A stretch of 64,000 nucleotides of DNA from NCBI GenBank assembly GCA_002345675.1, contig DDWL01000051.1, positions 78,781 through 142,780 on the forward strand, in the 5' to 3' direction. Positions 35,010 through 44,271 of this stretch are shown here, piece by piece. The number at the start of each line of letters is the position of its first letter. Position 1 is the stretch's first letter. The notes beneath the pieces are model-generated. The model had not been told where the DNA came from. It saw only the letters and a program-made list of their open reading frames with translations, and did not search any database. This DNA is from Bacteroidales bacterium UBA2287 (GTDB lineage Bacteria > Bacteroidota > Bacteroidia > Bacteroidales > Tenuifilaceae). A program made the position numbers and the translations under genes.

Positions 35010-37325
35010 ATGCGCATAAAACTAACTATTATTGCGGTTCTTTTTCCGCTTCTCTTTATTGGGACTAATGTTTTAGCTTCCGAAAATTCCGATACCGTTC
35101 AAAATCTTATTAAAAAATCGGAGCAAATGCTTTTGCAGAGCTCCGATTCGGCTTTAACCATTGCCCTTGCAGCAAACCGAATTGCCCTCGAACGAGGCGA
35201 TGCGGTTGCGCAAATGCAGGTTCAGCATCAAATTGGTTTCATTTACTATAACCGAAATAACTTCGATTTGGCGCTTCACCACTTTCGCATTTCCTTGGAG
35301 TTGGCTCAAAAAACAGAGAACTCTCAGGGCGAAGCTCTTGCGCTAAATAGAATTGGAAACGTACTTCATCTAAAAACCAACTACCTACAAGCGCTCGATT
35401 ACTATAACAGCGCTCTCGAAATAAATATCAAAAACGATTTTCAACCCGAAATTGCTCGAACGCTTGTGAATATTGCCAACGCATTCAGCTCAATTGGTCA
35501 GTACCAAAGGTCCATTGAGCATTTCTTACATGCTATGGAAATTCATGAAAAAACAGGCGATCGCGAGGGCATGGCGTGGGCTTCGTTGGGAACAGCAAGG
35601 CTTTTTAAACTTTTGGCACTTTACGAAAAGGCCATGCAGTATACCGAAACAGCCCTTGGGCTGTACCGCGAACTGGAACGCGAAACGGGCAAAACAACAG
35701 GCGTTACCCTTTGCCTAAACGAACTGGGTAGTGTTTATCAAAAAATGGGAAATTTCGACAGGGCTCAAGAGTACGTAAAAATGGTTCTCGAAATTAACGT
35801 TCGAAATGGTAATGTCCACGGGCAAGCCTCGAATTATATGAGTTTGGGAGTTATATTCTTAGAAAAAGGACAAAATGAGCAGGCTCGAACACATCTTTTA
35901 AAAGCTCTTGAACTTAAGGGTCTGGTAAGCGACAGCATCGACTTGGCTCCTTTAAACAGGTATTTAGGCGAAGTTGAGTTTCGTAGGGCTAACTATAAAG
36001 TTGCCCTTTCGTACCTGCAAAAGAGTTTAATGGTTGCCACTAAAAACAAGCAACTTTCGGAGTTGGGTCAAACATACCTAATACTAAGCCAAATTTACAA
36101 GAAACAGGGCGACTTTAGAAACGCCTTCGAGGCGTTTACAAGCCATAGCATGTTTAAGGATAGTCTTAACGCCAGCGATATATCAAAACTGGAAATGCAG
36201 TACGAATTCGACAAGCGCGAAAAGGAGCAGGAGCTTGTTGCGCAGCAGCGCGAAACGTTTCACCAAATGCAAATGGAGCGGCAGCGAGTTGTACTTATCT
36301 TCTTTATTGTTGCCTTTGTTTTAGCCATTGGGCTTGCCATGTCGGTTTTTTACGCTTTTAGGGTAAAGCAGCGAGTAAACCGAGTACTCGTTCAGCAGAA
36401 TAATGAAATTACTCGCCAAAAGGGTGAAATTGAGCAACAAAAGGAAGAAATTGAGCAGCAACGCGACTTTGTTACCAGACAGCGCGACCAAATTGCCGAT
36501 CAGCAAAGGCTTATTACCGACAGCATAACGTATGCTAGTCGTATTCAAAATGCGGTTTTGCCTACACGCCGCATTCTCGAAGAGTTGCCCTGGGAAACGT
36601 TTATTCTATATAAACCAAAGAACATTGTAAGCGGCGACTTTTACTGGTCGTCGAAGCTGAACGACGGAAAGCAACTTATTGCCGTTGCCGACTGCACAGG
36701 ACATGGAGTTCCTGGTGCATTTATGAGCATGCTTGGCATAACCTTGCTTCGCGAAATTGTAGTTCACGAAAGCCACCTTTCGCCTTCAACAATACTTTGG
36801 AAGCTTAGGGAAATGGTTATCGATTCACTTAACCCAAAGTCGGGTCAAATTGACCAAGCCGATGGCATGGACATGGCAATTTGTATAATCGATCCACAAA
36901 ATCTTAAAATGGAGTTTGCAGGAGCATATAATCCAGTTATTATTGTTAGGAAAGGTGCATTCGACGAGGCAAGATTGCCCGAAAAGTCGAGAATTACGAA
37001 ATACGAAAACTGTAACTTACTCGAAGTGCGTGGCGACAAAATGCCCGTTGGGTACTATGCCCTCGAAAATTTGCCATTTAGTAACTCTGCCATTGAACTT
37101 AAGGCTAACGATTCAATTTACCTTTTTACCGATGGCATTATCGACCAGTTTGGCGGTGAACGAAACACTAAGTTTTTGCTTACAGCGTTAAAGGACTTGC
37201 TGGCTTCCATTCAGCACCTTAGCATGTCGTACCAAAATGCAAAAATTAAGCAAACTATCAACGATTTTATGGCCAACACCAAGCAAGTTGACGATATGCT
37301 AGTCTTGGGTATTAAAATAAAATAA
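35010..37325 (+). CDS. TPR-membrane-SpoIIE (PP2C) signalling protein
   Basis: 771 residues. A signal peptide (to about 24) leads to a periplasmic array of about six to eight TPRs (about 60-375; for example AIEL/ALEINIKN with YNRNNFDLALHHFRISLELA). One membrane helix (about 427-450) and a Q/E-rich coiled coil (about 455-500) connect to a cytoplasmic SpoIIE phosphatase (about 535-771). Phosphatase motifs are SGDFYWS, VADCTGHGVPGAFMSMLG, FAGAYNPVIIV and YLFTDGIIDQFGG, which carry the metal-binding Asp residues. It likely dephosphorylates an anti-sigma-antagonist-like partner in response to a periplasmic cue. No anti-sigma or STAS gene is adjacent. Confidence 0.9.
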   Translation: MRIKLTIIAVLFPLLFIGTNVLASENSDTVQNLIKKSEQMLLQSSDSALTIALAANRIALERGDAVAQMQVQHQIGFIYYNRNNFDLALHHFRISLELAQKTENSQGEALALNRIGNVLHLKTNYLQALDYYNSALEINIKNDFQPEIARTLVNIANAFSSIGQYQRSIEHFLHAMEIHEKTGDREGMAWASLGTARLFKLLALYEKAMQYTETALGLYRELERETGKTTGVTLCLNELGSVYQKMGNFDRAQEYVKMVLEINVRNGNVHGQASNYMSLGVIFLEKGQNEQARTHLLKALELKGLVSDSIDLAPLNRYLGEVEFRRANYKVALSYLQKSLMVATKNKQLSELGQTYLILSQIYKKQGDFRNAFEAFTSHSMFKDSLNASDISKLEMQYEFDKREKEQELVAQQRETFHQMQMERQRVVLIFFIVAFVLAIGLAMSVFYAFRVKQRVNRVLVQQNNEITRQKGEIEQQKEEIEQQRDFVTRQRDQIADQQRLITDSITYASRIQNAVLPTRRILEELPWETFILYKPKNIVSGDFYWSSKLNDGKQLIAVADCTGHGVPGAFMSMLGITLLREIVVHESHLSPSTILWKLREMVIDSLNPKSGQIDQADGMDMAICIIDPQNLKMEFAGAYNPVIIVRKGAFDEARLPEKSRITKYENCNLLEVRGDKMPVGYYALENLPFSNSAIELKANDSIYLFTDGIIDQFGGERNTKFLLTALKDLLASIQHLSMSYQNAKIKQTINDFMANTKQVDDMLVLGIKIK

Positions 37326-37574
37326 CCTAAGTTCGATGAAGGTCGAAAAAAATGCTGTATAATAAGGTAATAAGGTTTTTCTTGGAGTAGAAATTTTAGT
37401 TACTAAGGTTGAAAGTAATTGAATAAGGTTTTTAAAAACGACTTAAAACCTTATTTATTCAATAAACCTTAGTAGAAATAGTGTTTCCGAATGTTTTTTA
37501 CCTTATTCCCTTATTTGTAAACCAAATACGTTTGGGTAAATGACATCGAAATTGCGTAAAAGTAATGGGTATAA

Positions 37575-37814
37575 TTAAAACTTCTTGGCAGTAATAATTA
37601 CACTCTCGGTATGCACGTATCCAGTGCCATGCGTAATACTGCCTGAGATTATAGGGTTTATCGACATTACAGAATACCCATCCTTGTACAGTTTGTTGCA
37701 TTGAATTTCAATCTCTTTCGAAAGGTCGTCGGAATCAACTACGCTCGAAACCTCGTTAGTTTCGCTATTAGTCCAAAAAGTTGAGCGAGTATGAATAGTA
37801 ATGGTTTTATACAT
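37575..37814 (-). CDS. Small conserved-looking hypothetical protein
   Basis: 79 residues, MYKTITIHTRSTFWTNSETN ... HTESVIITAKKF. It has no signal peptide or membrane segment; it is a polar beta-rich mix with a single Cys (IQCNKLY). A beta-strand start (KTITIHTRS) and end (ESVIITAKKF) are consistent with a compact folded protein. No family is recognised. The stretch 37326-37574 on its other side is A/T-rich with several AAGGTTTT/AACCTTATT words and no gene. Confidence 0.5.
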   Translation of the reverse strand: MYKTITIHTRSTFWTNSETNEVSSVVDSDDLSKEIEIQCNKLYKDGYSVMSINPIISGSITHGTGYVHTESVIITAKKF

Positions 37815-37910
37815 AGTGAATAGGCTTTAGGGGTTCCGTGTTTTACGCTAAGCTAAAATGTAAAGTTACCTAAAATGCTAGAATATTTTTAGCAATAATG
37901 GTAAAGGGGG

Positions 37911-38206
37911 CACGCAGATTACCCGGATTTCCGCAGAATTGTTGTTTAACTCACTTTAGTCTGCGTTTATCTGCGATATCTGCGAGATATATTGAATTGT
38001 ATTTCACGCGGATTACGCTGATTTACGCAGAATTTTTGGTTGCTTTAATTTTCATCTGCGGCATCTGCGAGATCTGCGAGATATATTGAATTGTATTTCA
38101 CGCGGATTACGCTGATTTACGCAGAAATAAAGTTGATGAGATTTACATCTGCGACTTCTGCGTTATCTGCGAGAGCCTGTTATCTGCACTATCTGCGAGA
38201 AAAAAA
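37911..38206. repeat. Repeat cluster with a 55-bp perfect direct repeat
   Basis: Fills most of the 513-base gap before the third T9SS gene. Bases 37978-38032 and 38072-38126 are identical over 55 bases. Around them are repeated short words CGCAGA/CTGCGA at 8-10 base phase, arranged so that ACGCAGA runs face TCTGCGA runs as imperfect inverted repeats. The same style recurs at 49269-49343. Confidence 0.85.
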
Positions 38207-38272
38207 CTTGAAAACTTAATATTGAAGTTCAAAATATTTACGAATTGTTAACGCTACCATTTATATAAATTG

Positions 38273-38280
38273 TAACTTTG
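38273..38280 (+). promoter_or_regulatory. -7 element upstream of the third T9SS gene
   Basis: TAACTTTG matches TAnnTTTG and lies 47 bases before the ATG. A convincing -33 box was not seen. Confidence 0.35.
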
Positions 38281-38327
38281 AAGCCATTTCATTATTTTTT
38301 TTGTTAAACTAAAAACTAAATTAGCCT

Positions 38328-39377
38328 ATGAAACTTAAAAATTTACTAACAACAACGCTTGTCGCTTCAGCTCTTTTGCTGTCATCTGGTTCGGTAATGG
38401 GTCAATTATTACTCACCGAAGATTTTAACTATACAGTAGGTGAATTTATTGGCGGTAATGGAGATGCAGGTGCAGTTTCAAACAATTGGACAACTCACTC
38501 TGTTACAGCAGGTCAAACAACTACACTTGACATTATCGAAGGCAGTTTAACTTATTCAGGCTTAGCTGCTTCAACTGGAAATAAAGTATTTATTCCAGGT
38601 GCAAACACAACAGTATCCAGAGACGTTAATCGTCCATTTGTTGGTGGTACAGAAAAAGTAATGTATTTCTCTGCTCTTGTTAATATTGTCGATGCTACAC
38701 AGTTAAGTGTTGACGGTGACTATTTTATGAGTTTTGGAGCAACAGACGGAAGTGCTGTTACTGTTTTAGGTGCAAGAACTGGAGTTAAATCTTCTGGAAC
38801 TGGGTTTAGATTTCTAATAAGAAACCATTCAGGAGGAACGCCAACTTGGACTGACAATGGTCAGGACTTGGCTTTTGGAACAACATATTTAATTGTTGTA
38901 AAATACGATATTAATGCAGCTCTTACAGTAGCTACGATGTGGGTAAATCCAACAGGTCTTGGAGGTGCTGAGCCAGCAGGTGGGTTTTCTAATAATTCAG
39001 GTACTGCAAATACTTTCATAGAATTCAAATCGATCTGCATTAGAAACGGAGGAAATACTCCTAAGGCAAACATCGACGAAATTCGTGTTGGAACAACTTG
39101 GGCAAGTGTTACTCCTTTAGCAACTGGTGTCGAAACTAATGGTGCTTTTGCAAACTTTACCGCTTATCCAAATCCATTTAGCAACCAAATTACAATTAGC
39201 AATCCAGCTGCTGTTAAAAGAGTTGTTGTTTCTAACTTAATTGGACAAAACGTACTTGACATTAGCTCCAACGGTACTGCTACAATTGAAACATCTAGTC
39301 TTTCTGCAGGTGTTTATATGGTAAGTTTTGTTGCCGAAAATGGCACTCGTTTGGTTAAGAAAATGATTAAGAAATAA
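38328..39377 (+). CDS. T9SS-secreted protein with LamG-like beta-sandwich
   Basis: 349 residues. A signal peptide (to about VMG at 26) is followed by a single beta-sandwich-like domain of about 245 residues (LLTEDFNYTVGEFIGGNG ... KANIDEIRVGTTWASVTP), resembling concanavalin/LamG-type domains common in T9SS substrates. The C-terminal 75 residues (FTAYPNPFSNQITISN ... AGVYMVSF ... KKMIKK) form a type A sorting domain nearly parallel to that of the 1689-residue protein. It is followed by a terminator, so it looks monocistronic. Ligand unknown. Confidence 0.88.
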   Translation: MKLKNLLTTTLVASALLLSSGSVMGQLLLTEDFNYTVGEFIGGNGDAGAVSNNWTTHSVTAGQTTTLDIIEGSLTYSGLAASTGNKVFIPGANTTVSRDVNRPFVGGTEKVMYFSALVNIVDATQLSVDGDYFMSFGATDGSAVTVLGARTGVKSSGTGFRFLIRNHSGGTPTWTDNGQDLAFGTTYLIVVKYDINAALTVATMWVNPTGLGGAEPAGGFSNNSGTANTFIEFKSICIRNGGNTPKANIDEIRVGTTWASVTPLATGVETNGAFANFTAYPNPFSNQITISNPAAVKRVVVSNLIGQNVLDISSNGTATIETSSLSAGVYMVSFVAENGTRLVKKMIKK

Positions 39378-39399
39378 TTATTTTTTACTTTTTTGGAAG

Positions 39400-39434
39400 C
39401 CCTGCTCCGATGTTATTCGGAACAGGGTTTTTTT
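39400..39434 (+). terminator. Terminator after the third T9SS gene
   Basis: CCCTGCTCCGA and TCGGAACAGGG pair around TGTTAT, followed by seven Ts. Confidence 0.85.
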
Positions 39435-39997
39435 ATTTTAGTCGGGGCGCGACTCCGAGTCGCACTCCGACTATTAAAAGTGGTTATTTGACGTTTTCAA
39501 GTCATGTGGACGTTGAAAAATAATGTCGGATTGTTTTAAATCTACATTTTCCCCGCTGAAGCACGATTCCTCTCGTGTGGAAACAACAACCCGAGACACC
39601 TAACTTGTAAGTATTACAGTTGTTGAATGTATATTAATCTTGTGTCTTTTAGACAGTGATGGCTAGCTGATTAAACCCAAACGATGAAAATGCTACAACG
39701 GCATAATTTTAACATTTTGCGGTTAATTTTAATGTAAAACTAAAAATTGAAAATGTAAAATGTAAAGAACCTTGCCTGCAAGATGCCGGACATTTCTCCC
39801 AGCTGCTAGTCTTCGCTTAACGTTGAAAAGCCACATAGCAGAGGCATTAAGACTAATTAAACAACAACCAAACAGCCTCTTAACACTTTTTAAGTGAATT
39901 ATTTTCATTTTTTTACTACTATGTTTTGCATAGTATATTTTCGTATTATATATTTGCATCGTAATAATACCATTTTACACACCTTACACTTAATGCC
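39435..39997. other. Long intergenic region with a 33-base near-palindrome and the pspC promoter
   Basis: Bases 39440-39472 are a near-palindrome (AGTCGGGGCGCGACTC with GAGTCGCACTCCGACT). After that, no ORF of quality was found up to 39997. The 77-codon minus-strand frame at 39729-39959 has no protein-like composition. The last 75 bases carry the promoter of the pspC operon. Confidence 0.4.
39925..39956 (+). promoter_or_regulatory. Promoter of the pspC-padR-pspC operon
   Basis: TTTG (39925-39928), a 20-base spacer and TATATTTG (39949-39956), both matching the Bacteroidota consensus. The box ends 41 bases before the first ATG. Confidence 0.6.
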
Positions 39998-40570
39998 ATG
40001 AAAAAAACAGTATCGGTTAGTTTAGGAGGCGTAGCCTTTACACTCGAAGAGGATGCATACCGCATTCTCGACACTTACATTGAGCAGCTTAAAGTTCGCT
40101 TTGCCAGCGAAAAGGACTGCCACGAAATTGTAGCCGACATTGAGTCGCGAATGGCCGAACACTTAAAGGAAAAGGCGCTATCGCCTGTTCATGTAATTGC
40201 GTCCGAAGACATTAAGAAGGTTATTGCAATTATGGGGCAACCCAACGACTTGGGCGATGGCGCTTCATCGTCATCAAGTAGCGACTGGAGCTACCAAAAC
40301 AAAAAGTACCGCCGAATGTTTCGCGACCCCGACAATAGGCTAATTGGCGGCGTTGCTGCAGGTATGGGCGCTTACTTTAAAACCGACCCGCTCCTTTTCC
40401 GTATTCTTTTTGCCATAACGGCATTTTGGGGCGGCATAGGCGGAATTGTTTACCTAATTCTATGGGCAGTACTTCCCGAAGCGCTAACCGCAGCCGAAAA
40501 GCTCGAAATGCGGGGCGAACCTGTTACCGCCGAAAATATAGGTCGCACTTTTTCGAATACAGATAAATAA
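39998..40570 (+). CDS. PspC domain membrane protein
   Basis: 190 residues. An N-terminal region of about 90 residues (MKKTVSVSLGGVAFTLEEDA) is followed by a PspC domain (about 105-170: RMFRDPDNRLIGGVAAGMGAYF, then the membrane segment GIGGIVYLILWAVLP) and a tail with LEMRGEPVTAENI. PspC proteins act in envelope-stress sensing at the inner membrane. Its N-terminus is similar to that of the second PspC protein two genes downstream, so the pair arose by duplication. padR lies 18 nt after it. Confidence 0.9.
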   Translation: MKKTVSVSLGGVAFTLEEDAYRILDTYIEQLKVRFASEKDCHEIVADIESRMAEHLKEKALSPVHVIASEDIKKVIAIMGQPNDLGDGASSSSSSDWSYQNKKYRRMFRDPDNRLIGGVAAGMGAYFKTDPLLFRILFAITAFWGGIGGIVYLILWAVLPEALTAAEKLEMRGEPVTAENIGRTFSNTDK

Positions 40571-40588
40571 CAAGTAAAAAAAGAAACT

Positions 40589-40918
40589 ATGAGCGTAGAA
40601 AATGCTAATGCGCAAATGCGCAAAGGGGTTCTCGAACTTTGCATACTGTCGGTGCTTTCGAGGGGCGATGCCTACACCACCGATTTAATAAATACCCTAA
40701 AGGATGCTAAAATGATTGTTGTAGAGGGAACCCTTTACCCAATGCTAAACCGACAGAAAAATGCTGGCTTTCTTAGCTACCGCTGGGAAGAATCGCCACA
40801 AGGACCTCCACGAAAATACTATGCAATTACGGAGCAAGGTCGCGAATACCTCTCCGATATCGACAAGGGTTGGGCTCAACTTGTTGAAACAGTTAATGCA
40901 ATTAGGAATAACCAGTAA
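40589..40918 (+). CDS. PadR family transcriptional regulator
   Basis: 109 residues. The winged-helix pattern GVLELCILSVLSRGDAYTTDL followed by VVEGTLYPMLNRQKNAGFLSY and PPRKYYAITEQGREYLSDID is diagnostic of PadR. It lies between two pspC genes (gaps of 18 and 11 nt), so it very likely controls this operon, perhaps as a repressor of its own promoter at 39925-39956. The effector is not known. Confidence 0.95.
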   Translation: MSVENANAQMRKGVLELCILSVLSRGDAYTTDLINTLKDAKMIVVEGTLYPMLNRQKNAGFLSYRWEESPQGPPRKYYAITEQGREYLSDIDKGWAQLVETVNAIRNNQ

Positions 40919-40929
40919 AAACCTTAACC

Positions 40930-42504
40930 ATGAAAAAAACTGTAAAAGTTAGTTTGGCTGGAATGGCATTTTCGCTCGAAGAGGATGCTTACCAAACACT
41001 AAATTTATACCTCGATGCCATTAGGGCAAAGTTAGGAGCAGGAAAGGAAACCGACGAAATTCTTCATGATATTGAGGAAAGAACTTCGGAACTTTTTTCG
41101 GAAATGCTTAAAGGCTCCGACACGGTAAACATTGAAATGGTTAACAGTGTAATGGAAACGCTAGGAAAACCTGAGGACATAGCAGGCGACACTAACGAAG
41201 CCAACTCGAATGCTACATTCGAATCGACAAGTGTAGGCTCGACAAAAAGACTCTATCGCGACAGCGAAAATGCAGTAATTGCTGGAGTTTGCTCGGGACT
41301 TGGGGCATATTTTAATGTCGACCCAATAGTTTTTCGCATTATTTTTATTGCACTATTTTTTGCCACAGGACTGGGGTTAATCCTTTACGTTGTTCTTTGG
41401 ATTGCTGCGCCTAGGGCATTAACATCGAAGCAAAAACTCGAAATGAGGGGAGAACCAATTAACCTCGAGAATATTGAGAAGAATATAAAAAAGGAATACG
41501 AGGCAGTTAAAGCCAACCTAAACAGCAAACAATCGAAAGAAACTGTGGATAAAAGCATTTCCTTTTTCAGCAAATTCTTTCTTGCTATAATTAAAGTAAT
41601 TGGGGTTTTTGTAAAAGTTATAGGAATTATAATTGCTATTTTCCTAATCATAATTGGCTCATTAGCCTTAGTGGCTGTTATTGGGTCAGTCTTTTTTGGT
41701 GGCATGGCGCTATCGGTAATTTCGGAGCGATTTGGCGACATTTCAATTACCGAACTGCTAACATCAACATTCGACCTTGGGTCGATAGCATGGGTTTCGA
41801 TTCCTGTTTTTTTAATAATTGCCATTCCACTCGTTGGGCTTATCTTTTTAGGCATCCGTATTATTTTCAACTTTCAATTTCGAAACGCCCTATTTTCATC
41901 AACAGCAGCTCTGGTTTGGGTTGGGTCCATTGTAGTTCTTGCAGTAACCCTATTTTTACAGGCTCGCAGTTTCACAATACGCGAAAAAGTTGTTGAAACA
42001 ATTACCATTAGCGTTCCCGAGGGTTGTAAAACGCTTACGGTAGAAGCCTTAACCAAAGGCGATAGCACCTTTACTGGCCCTAACAAACCAATTAATGTAG
42101 ACGACTACATACTTGGAGTAAGTAAAACACAATATAGCATATACGGAAAGCCAAGCATAACAATTGGCAAAGCCACAGGCGACAACTACGAGCTTGTAAT
42201 CGAAAAAAAATCGAGAGGTGCCACCGAAGCAAGTGCAATACAAAGTGCAATGAACCTAAACTACAGCTACACTTTAACCGATTCCGTTTTAAAATTCAAC
42301 CCTTACTTTAGCCTTGAAGATGGCGAAAAGTGGAGAGTTCAAGAATTACAAATTACGCTTAATGTTCCCGTTGGCAAGCGAATTTATATAGCAAAAAACC
42401 TTGAGGAAATACTAAGTAATAACCAAGAGGTTTGCCTTTGCTGGCCCGACGAGCTAATTGGGAAAACGTGGGTTATGCGCAAGGAGCGTATGGTGGAGTA
42501 CTAG
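40930..42504 (+). CDS. PspC domain protein with large membrane/C-terminal extension
   Basis: 524 residues. The N-terminus (MKKTVKVSLAGMAFSLEEDA) parallels the first PspC protein. The PspC domain lies at about 100-165 (RLYRDSENAVIAGVCSGLGAYF, then ATGLGLILYVVLWIAAP) and is followed by a conserved LEMRGEPINLENI. Four further hydrophobic segments follow (about 210-350), and a C-terminal extracytoplasmic beta-rich domain of about 170 residues ends in an enzyme-free WPDELIGKTWVM. Probably an inner-membrane stress sensor or scaffold that works with the short PspC protein and PadR. C-terminal function unknown. Confidence 0.9.
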   Translation: MKKTVKVSLAGMAFSLEEDAYQTLNLYLDAIRAKLGAGKETDEILHDIEERTSELFSEMLKGSDTVNIEMVNSVMETLGKPEDIAGDTNEANSNATFESTSVGSTKRLYRDSENAVIAGVCSGLGAYFNVDPIVFRIIFIALFFATGLGLILYVVLWIAAPRALTSKQKLEMRGEPINLENIEKNIKKEYEAVKANLNSKQSKETVDKSISFFSKFFLAIIKVIGVFVKVIGIIIAIFLIIIGSLALVAVIGSVFFGGMALSVISERFGDISITELLTSTFDLGSIAWVSIPVFLIIAIPLVGLIFLGIRIIFNFQFRNALFSSTAALVWVGSIVVLAVTLFLQARSFTIREKVVETITISVPEGCKTLTVEALTKGDSTFTGPNKPINVDDYILGVSKTQYSIYGKPSITIGKATGDNYELVIEKKSRGATEASAIQSAMNLNYSYTLTDSVLKFNPYFSLEDGEKWRVQELQITLNVPVGKRIYIAKNLEEILSNNQEVCLCWPDELIGKTWVMRKERMVEY

Positions 42505-42570
42505 TACAAACCATCTAAACCACCTATAAATATTGAGAAATAAAAAAAATGATGTAGTTTATTAAATTTA

Positions 42571-42602
42571 TTTTGTTGTTTCCAAAAAGGGTTTTATCTT
42601 TG
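42571..42602 (+). promoter_or_regulatory. Promoter of tRNA-Gln
   Basis: TTTTG (42571-42575), a 19-base spacer and TATCTTTG (42595-42602), an exact TAnnTTTG match, 25 bases before the tRNA. Same spacing as for tRNA-Leu. Confidence 0.65.
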
Positions 42603-42627
42603 CCACGCTTTAAAAGGCACTTACGAT

Positions 42628-42698
42628 TGACCTATGGTGTAAAGGTAGCACAGCAGATTTTGGTTCTGTTAGTCTAGGTTCGAATCCTGGTAGGTCAA
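42628..42698 (+). tRNA. tRNA-Gln (anticodon TTG)
   Basis: 71 bases. The acceptor TGACCTA pairs with TAGGTCA, the anticodon stem GCAGA/TCTGT holds loop TTTTGGT (anticodon TTG), and the T-arm is GGTTCGAATCC. Discriminator A; CCA is not encoded. Confidence 0.95.
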
Positions 42699-42707
42699 CA
42701 AAAAAGT

Positions 42708-42741
42708 TAAAAACCCTTGTCGTTTGGCAAGGGTTTTTTTG
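42708..42741 (+). terminator. Terminator after tRNA-Gln
   Basis: AAAAACCCTTG and CAAGGGTTTTT form a perfect stem around TCGTTTGG, followed by more Ts. Confidence 0.85.
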
Positions 42742-42837
42742 TTTTTAGCATACTAATTCGAGCGCTTTTCTGTTTAATTTACGGTTTTTTAGCTTTAAAC
42801 AGAGTATGCTGTAAACTTTTTAAACCAAAAATCGTCA

Positions 42838-42845
42838 TACATTTG
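42838..42845 (+). promoter_or_regulatory. -7 element upstream of the TolC-like gene
   Basis: TACATTTG, an exact TAnnTTTG match, 44 bases before the ATG at 42890. Confidence 0.4.
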
Positions 42846-42889
42846 TTTTTCTTGTAAATACAATTACAAACCTACCGAAATATCAACCT

Positions 42890-44236
42890 ATGAAGTCACT
42901 TGTAAGGTTTTTTAGCATTCTAAGTCTAATAACCATATCGCTCGGCAACATCTTGGCCCAAGAGAGTTGGAGTTTAGAACAGTGCATTGCCTATGCCATT
43001 GAGAATAATATTCAATTGAAACAGCAGGAGTTAAATGTTCGTGTTAACGAGAACAGGTACACACAATCTAAATTTGCGCACCTTCCAAATTTAAATGCTA
43101 ACGCAAACCACAATTATAACTTTGGAAGAGCTATTGACTATGGAAGCAACACCGTTTCTAGCGATTTAGCTTCTACTAGCATGTCAATTAGTTCATCGGT
43201 CACACTTTTTGGTGGGTTTCAAATTACTAATACACGAGAGCAAAACTCAATCGATCTTCAAGCTTCGATTTCAGATGTTAACGAATTAAAAAACAACATC
43301 TCTTTAAATATTGCTTCGGCTTACTTGCAAATTCTTTTTTACGAAGAACTAGTTGAAACAAACAAAAAGCAAGTTGAACTATCGGAACTGCAAAAGGATA
43401 GAACTCAAATTCTTGTAAAAGCAGGCAGTTTACCCGAAGGCAACCTCTTTGAAATTGAAGCCCAATTAGCCTCCGACGAATTACAACTAGTAAGCGCACA
43501 GAATCAACTCGACATGGCTTACCTCGTGCTAATTCAAATGCTCGACCTTAAAACTATCGAGAACTTTCGCATTCAAAAGCCCAACCTAGAAGGATTCGAC
43601 GAAACAATACCCTCCGATTCTCCATTAAATCTTTTTGAACAGTCGCAAAACTTTTTGCCGCAAATAAAAGCGGCAAACCTAAGGGTTATAAGTGCACAAA
43701 AAGGTCTTGCAATTGCTAAAGGAGGATACTACCCTCGCCTCTCGCTAAGCGGAAGTTACAGTACAGGGGCGCGTAATTATTTAAAAGAAAACCCTCCCCT
43801 CCTCACAAACGACCCATTTATGGAGCAAATTAAACAGAATGCAAGTTACTCTGTTGGTCTCAACCTAACTATACCTATTTTTAATGCTTGGCAGGTAAGA
43901 ACTTCGGTTTCGAACGCTCGCATTAACACCGAAATGGCACGATTAAATTTCGAAAATAAAAAGAACACCCTTTTCAAAGAAATTCAGCAAGCCTCGGCCG
44001 ATGCAACCGCAGCATTAAAGAAATACCAAGCCACTACTAAAAGCCTTTCGGCACTTCAGGAGTCGTACAGGTATACCGAGCAAAAGTTTGGGCTGGGAAT
44101 GGTAACAACCCTCGACTATACTACGGCAAAAACGCGTTTAGCCAAATCTGAAACCGACCTTTTACAAGCCAAGTACGAGTTTATTTTTAAAACTAAAATT
44201 CTCGATTTTTACAAAGGCAACCCCATAAAACTCTAA
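42890..44236 (+). CDS. TolC-family outer membrane efflux protein
   Basis: 448 residues. A signal peptide (ISLGNILAQ) leads to two outer-membrane-factor repeats (PF02321) with long helices. SLEQCIAYAIENNIQLKQQELNV opens the first and SAQKGLAIAKGGYYPRLSLSGSYS the second. The C-terminal LDYTTAKTRLAKSETDLLQAKYEFIFKTKILDFY is typical. It should form a trimeric channel for efflux. The gene lies 35 nt before a membrane-fusion protein gene, forming a two-gene export unit. No inner-membrane pump gene is adjacent. Confidence 0.92.
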   Translation: MKSLVRFFSILSLITISLGNILAQESWSLEQCIAYAIENNIQLKQQELNVRVNENRYTQSKFAHLPNLNANANHNYNFGRAIDYGSNTVSSDLASTSMSISSSVTLFGGFQITNTREQNSIDLQASISDVNELKNNISLNIASAYLQILFYEELVETNKKQVELSELQKDRTQILVKAGSLPEGNLFEIEAQLASDELQLVSAQNQLDMAYLVLIQMLDLKTIENFRIQKPNLEGFDETIPSDSPLNLFEQSQNFLPQIKAANLRVISAQKGLAIAKGGYYPRLSLSGSYSTGARNYLKENPPLLTNDPFMEQIKQNASYSVGLNLTIPIFNAWQVRTSVSNARINTEMARLNFENKKNTLFKEIQQASADATAALKKYQATTKSLSALQESYRYTEQKFGLGMVTTLDYTTAKTRLAKSETDLLQAKYEFIFKTKILDFYKGNPIKL

Positions 44237-44271
44237 AAATCCCATTGTGTTAATTCGAAATAACTAATAGT

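Noticed and set aside
37911..38206. CRISPR-like array
   Set aside because: Only two full 55-bp copies. The intervening sequence repeats the same words and no uniform spacers or cas genes are present.
39729..39959. 77-codon minus-strand ORF
   Set aside because: No protein-like organisation and it lies across the pspC promoter.
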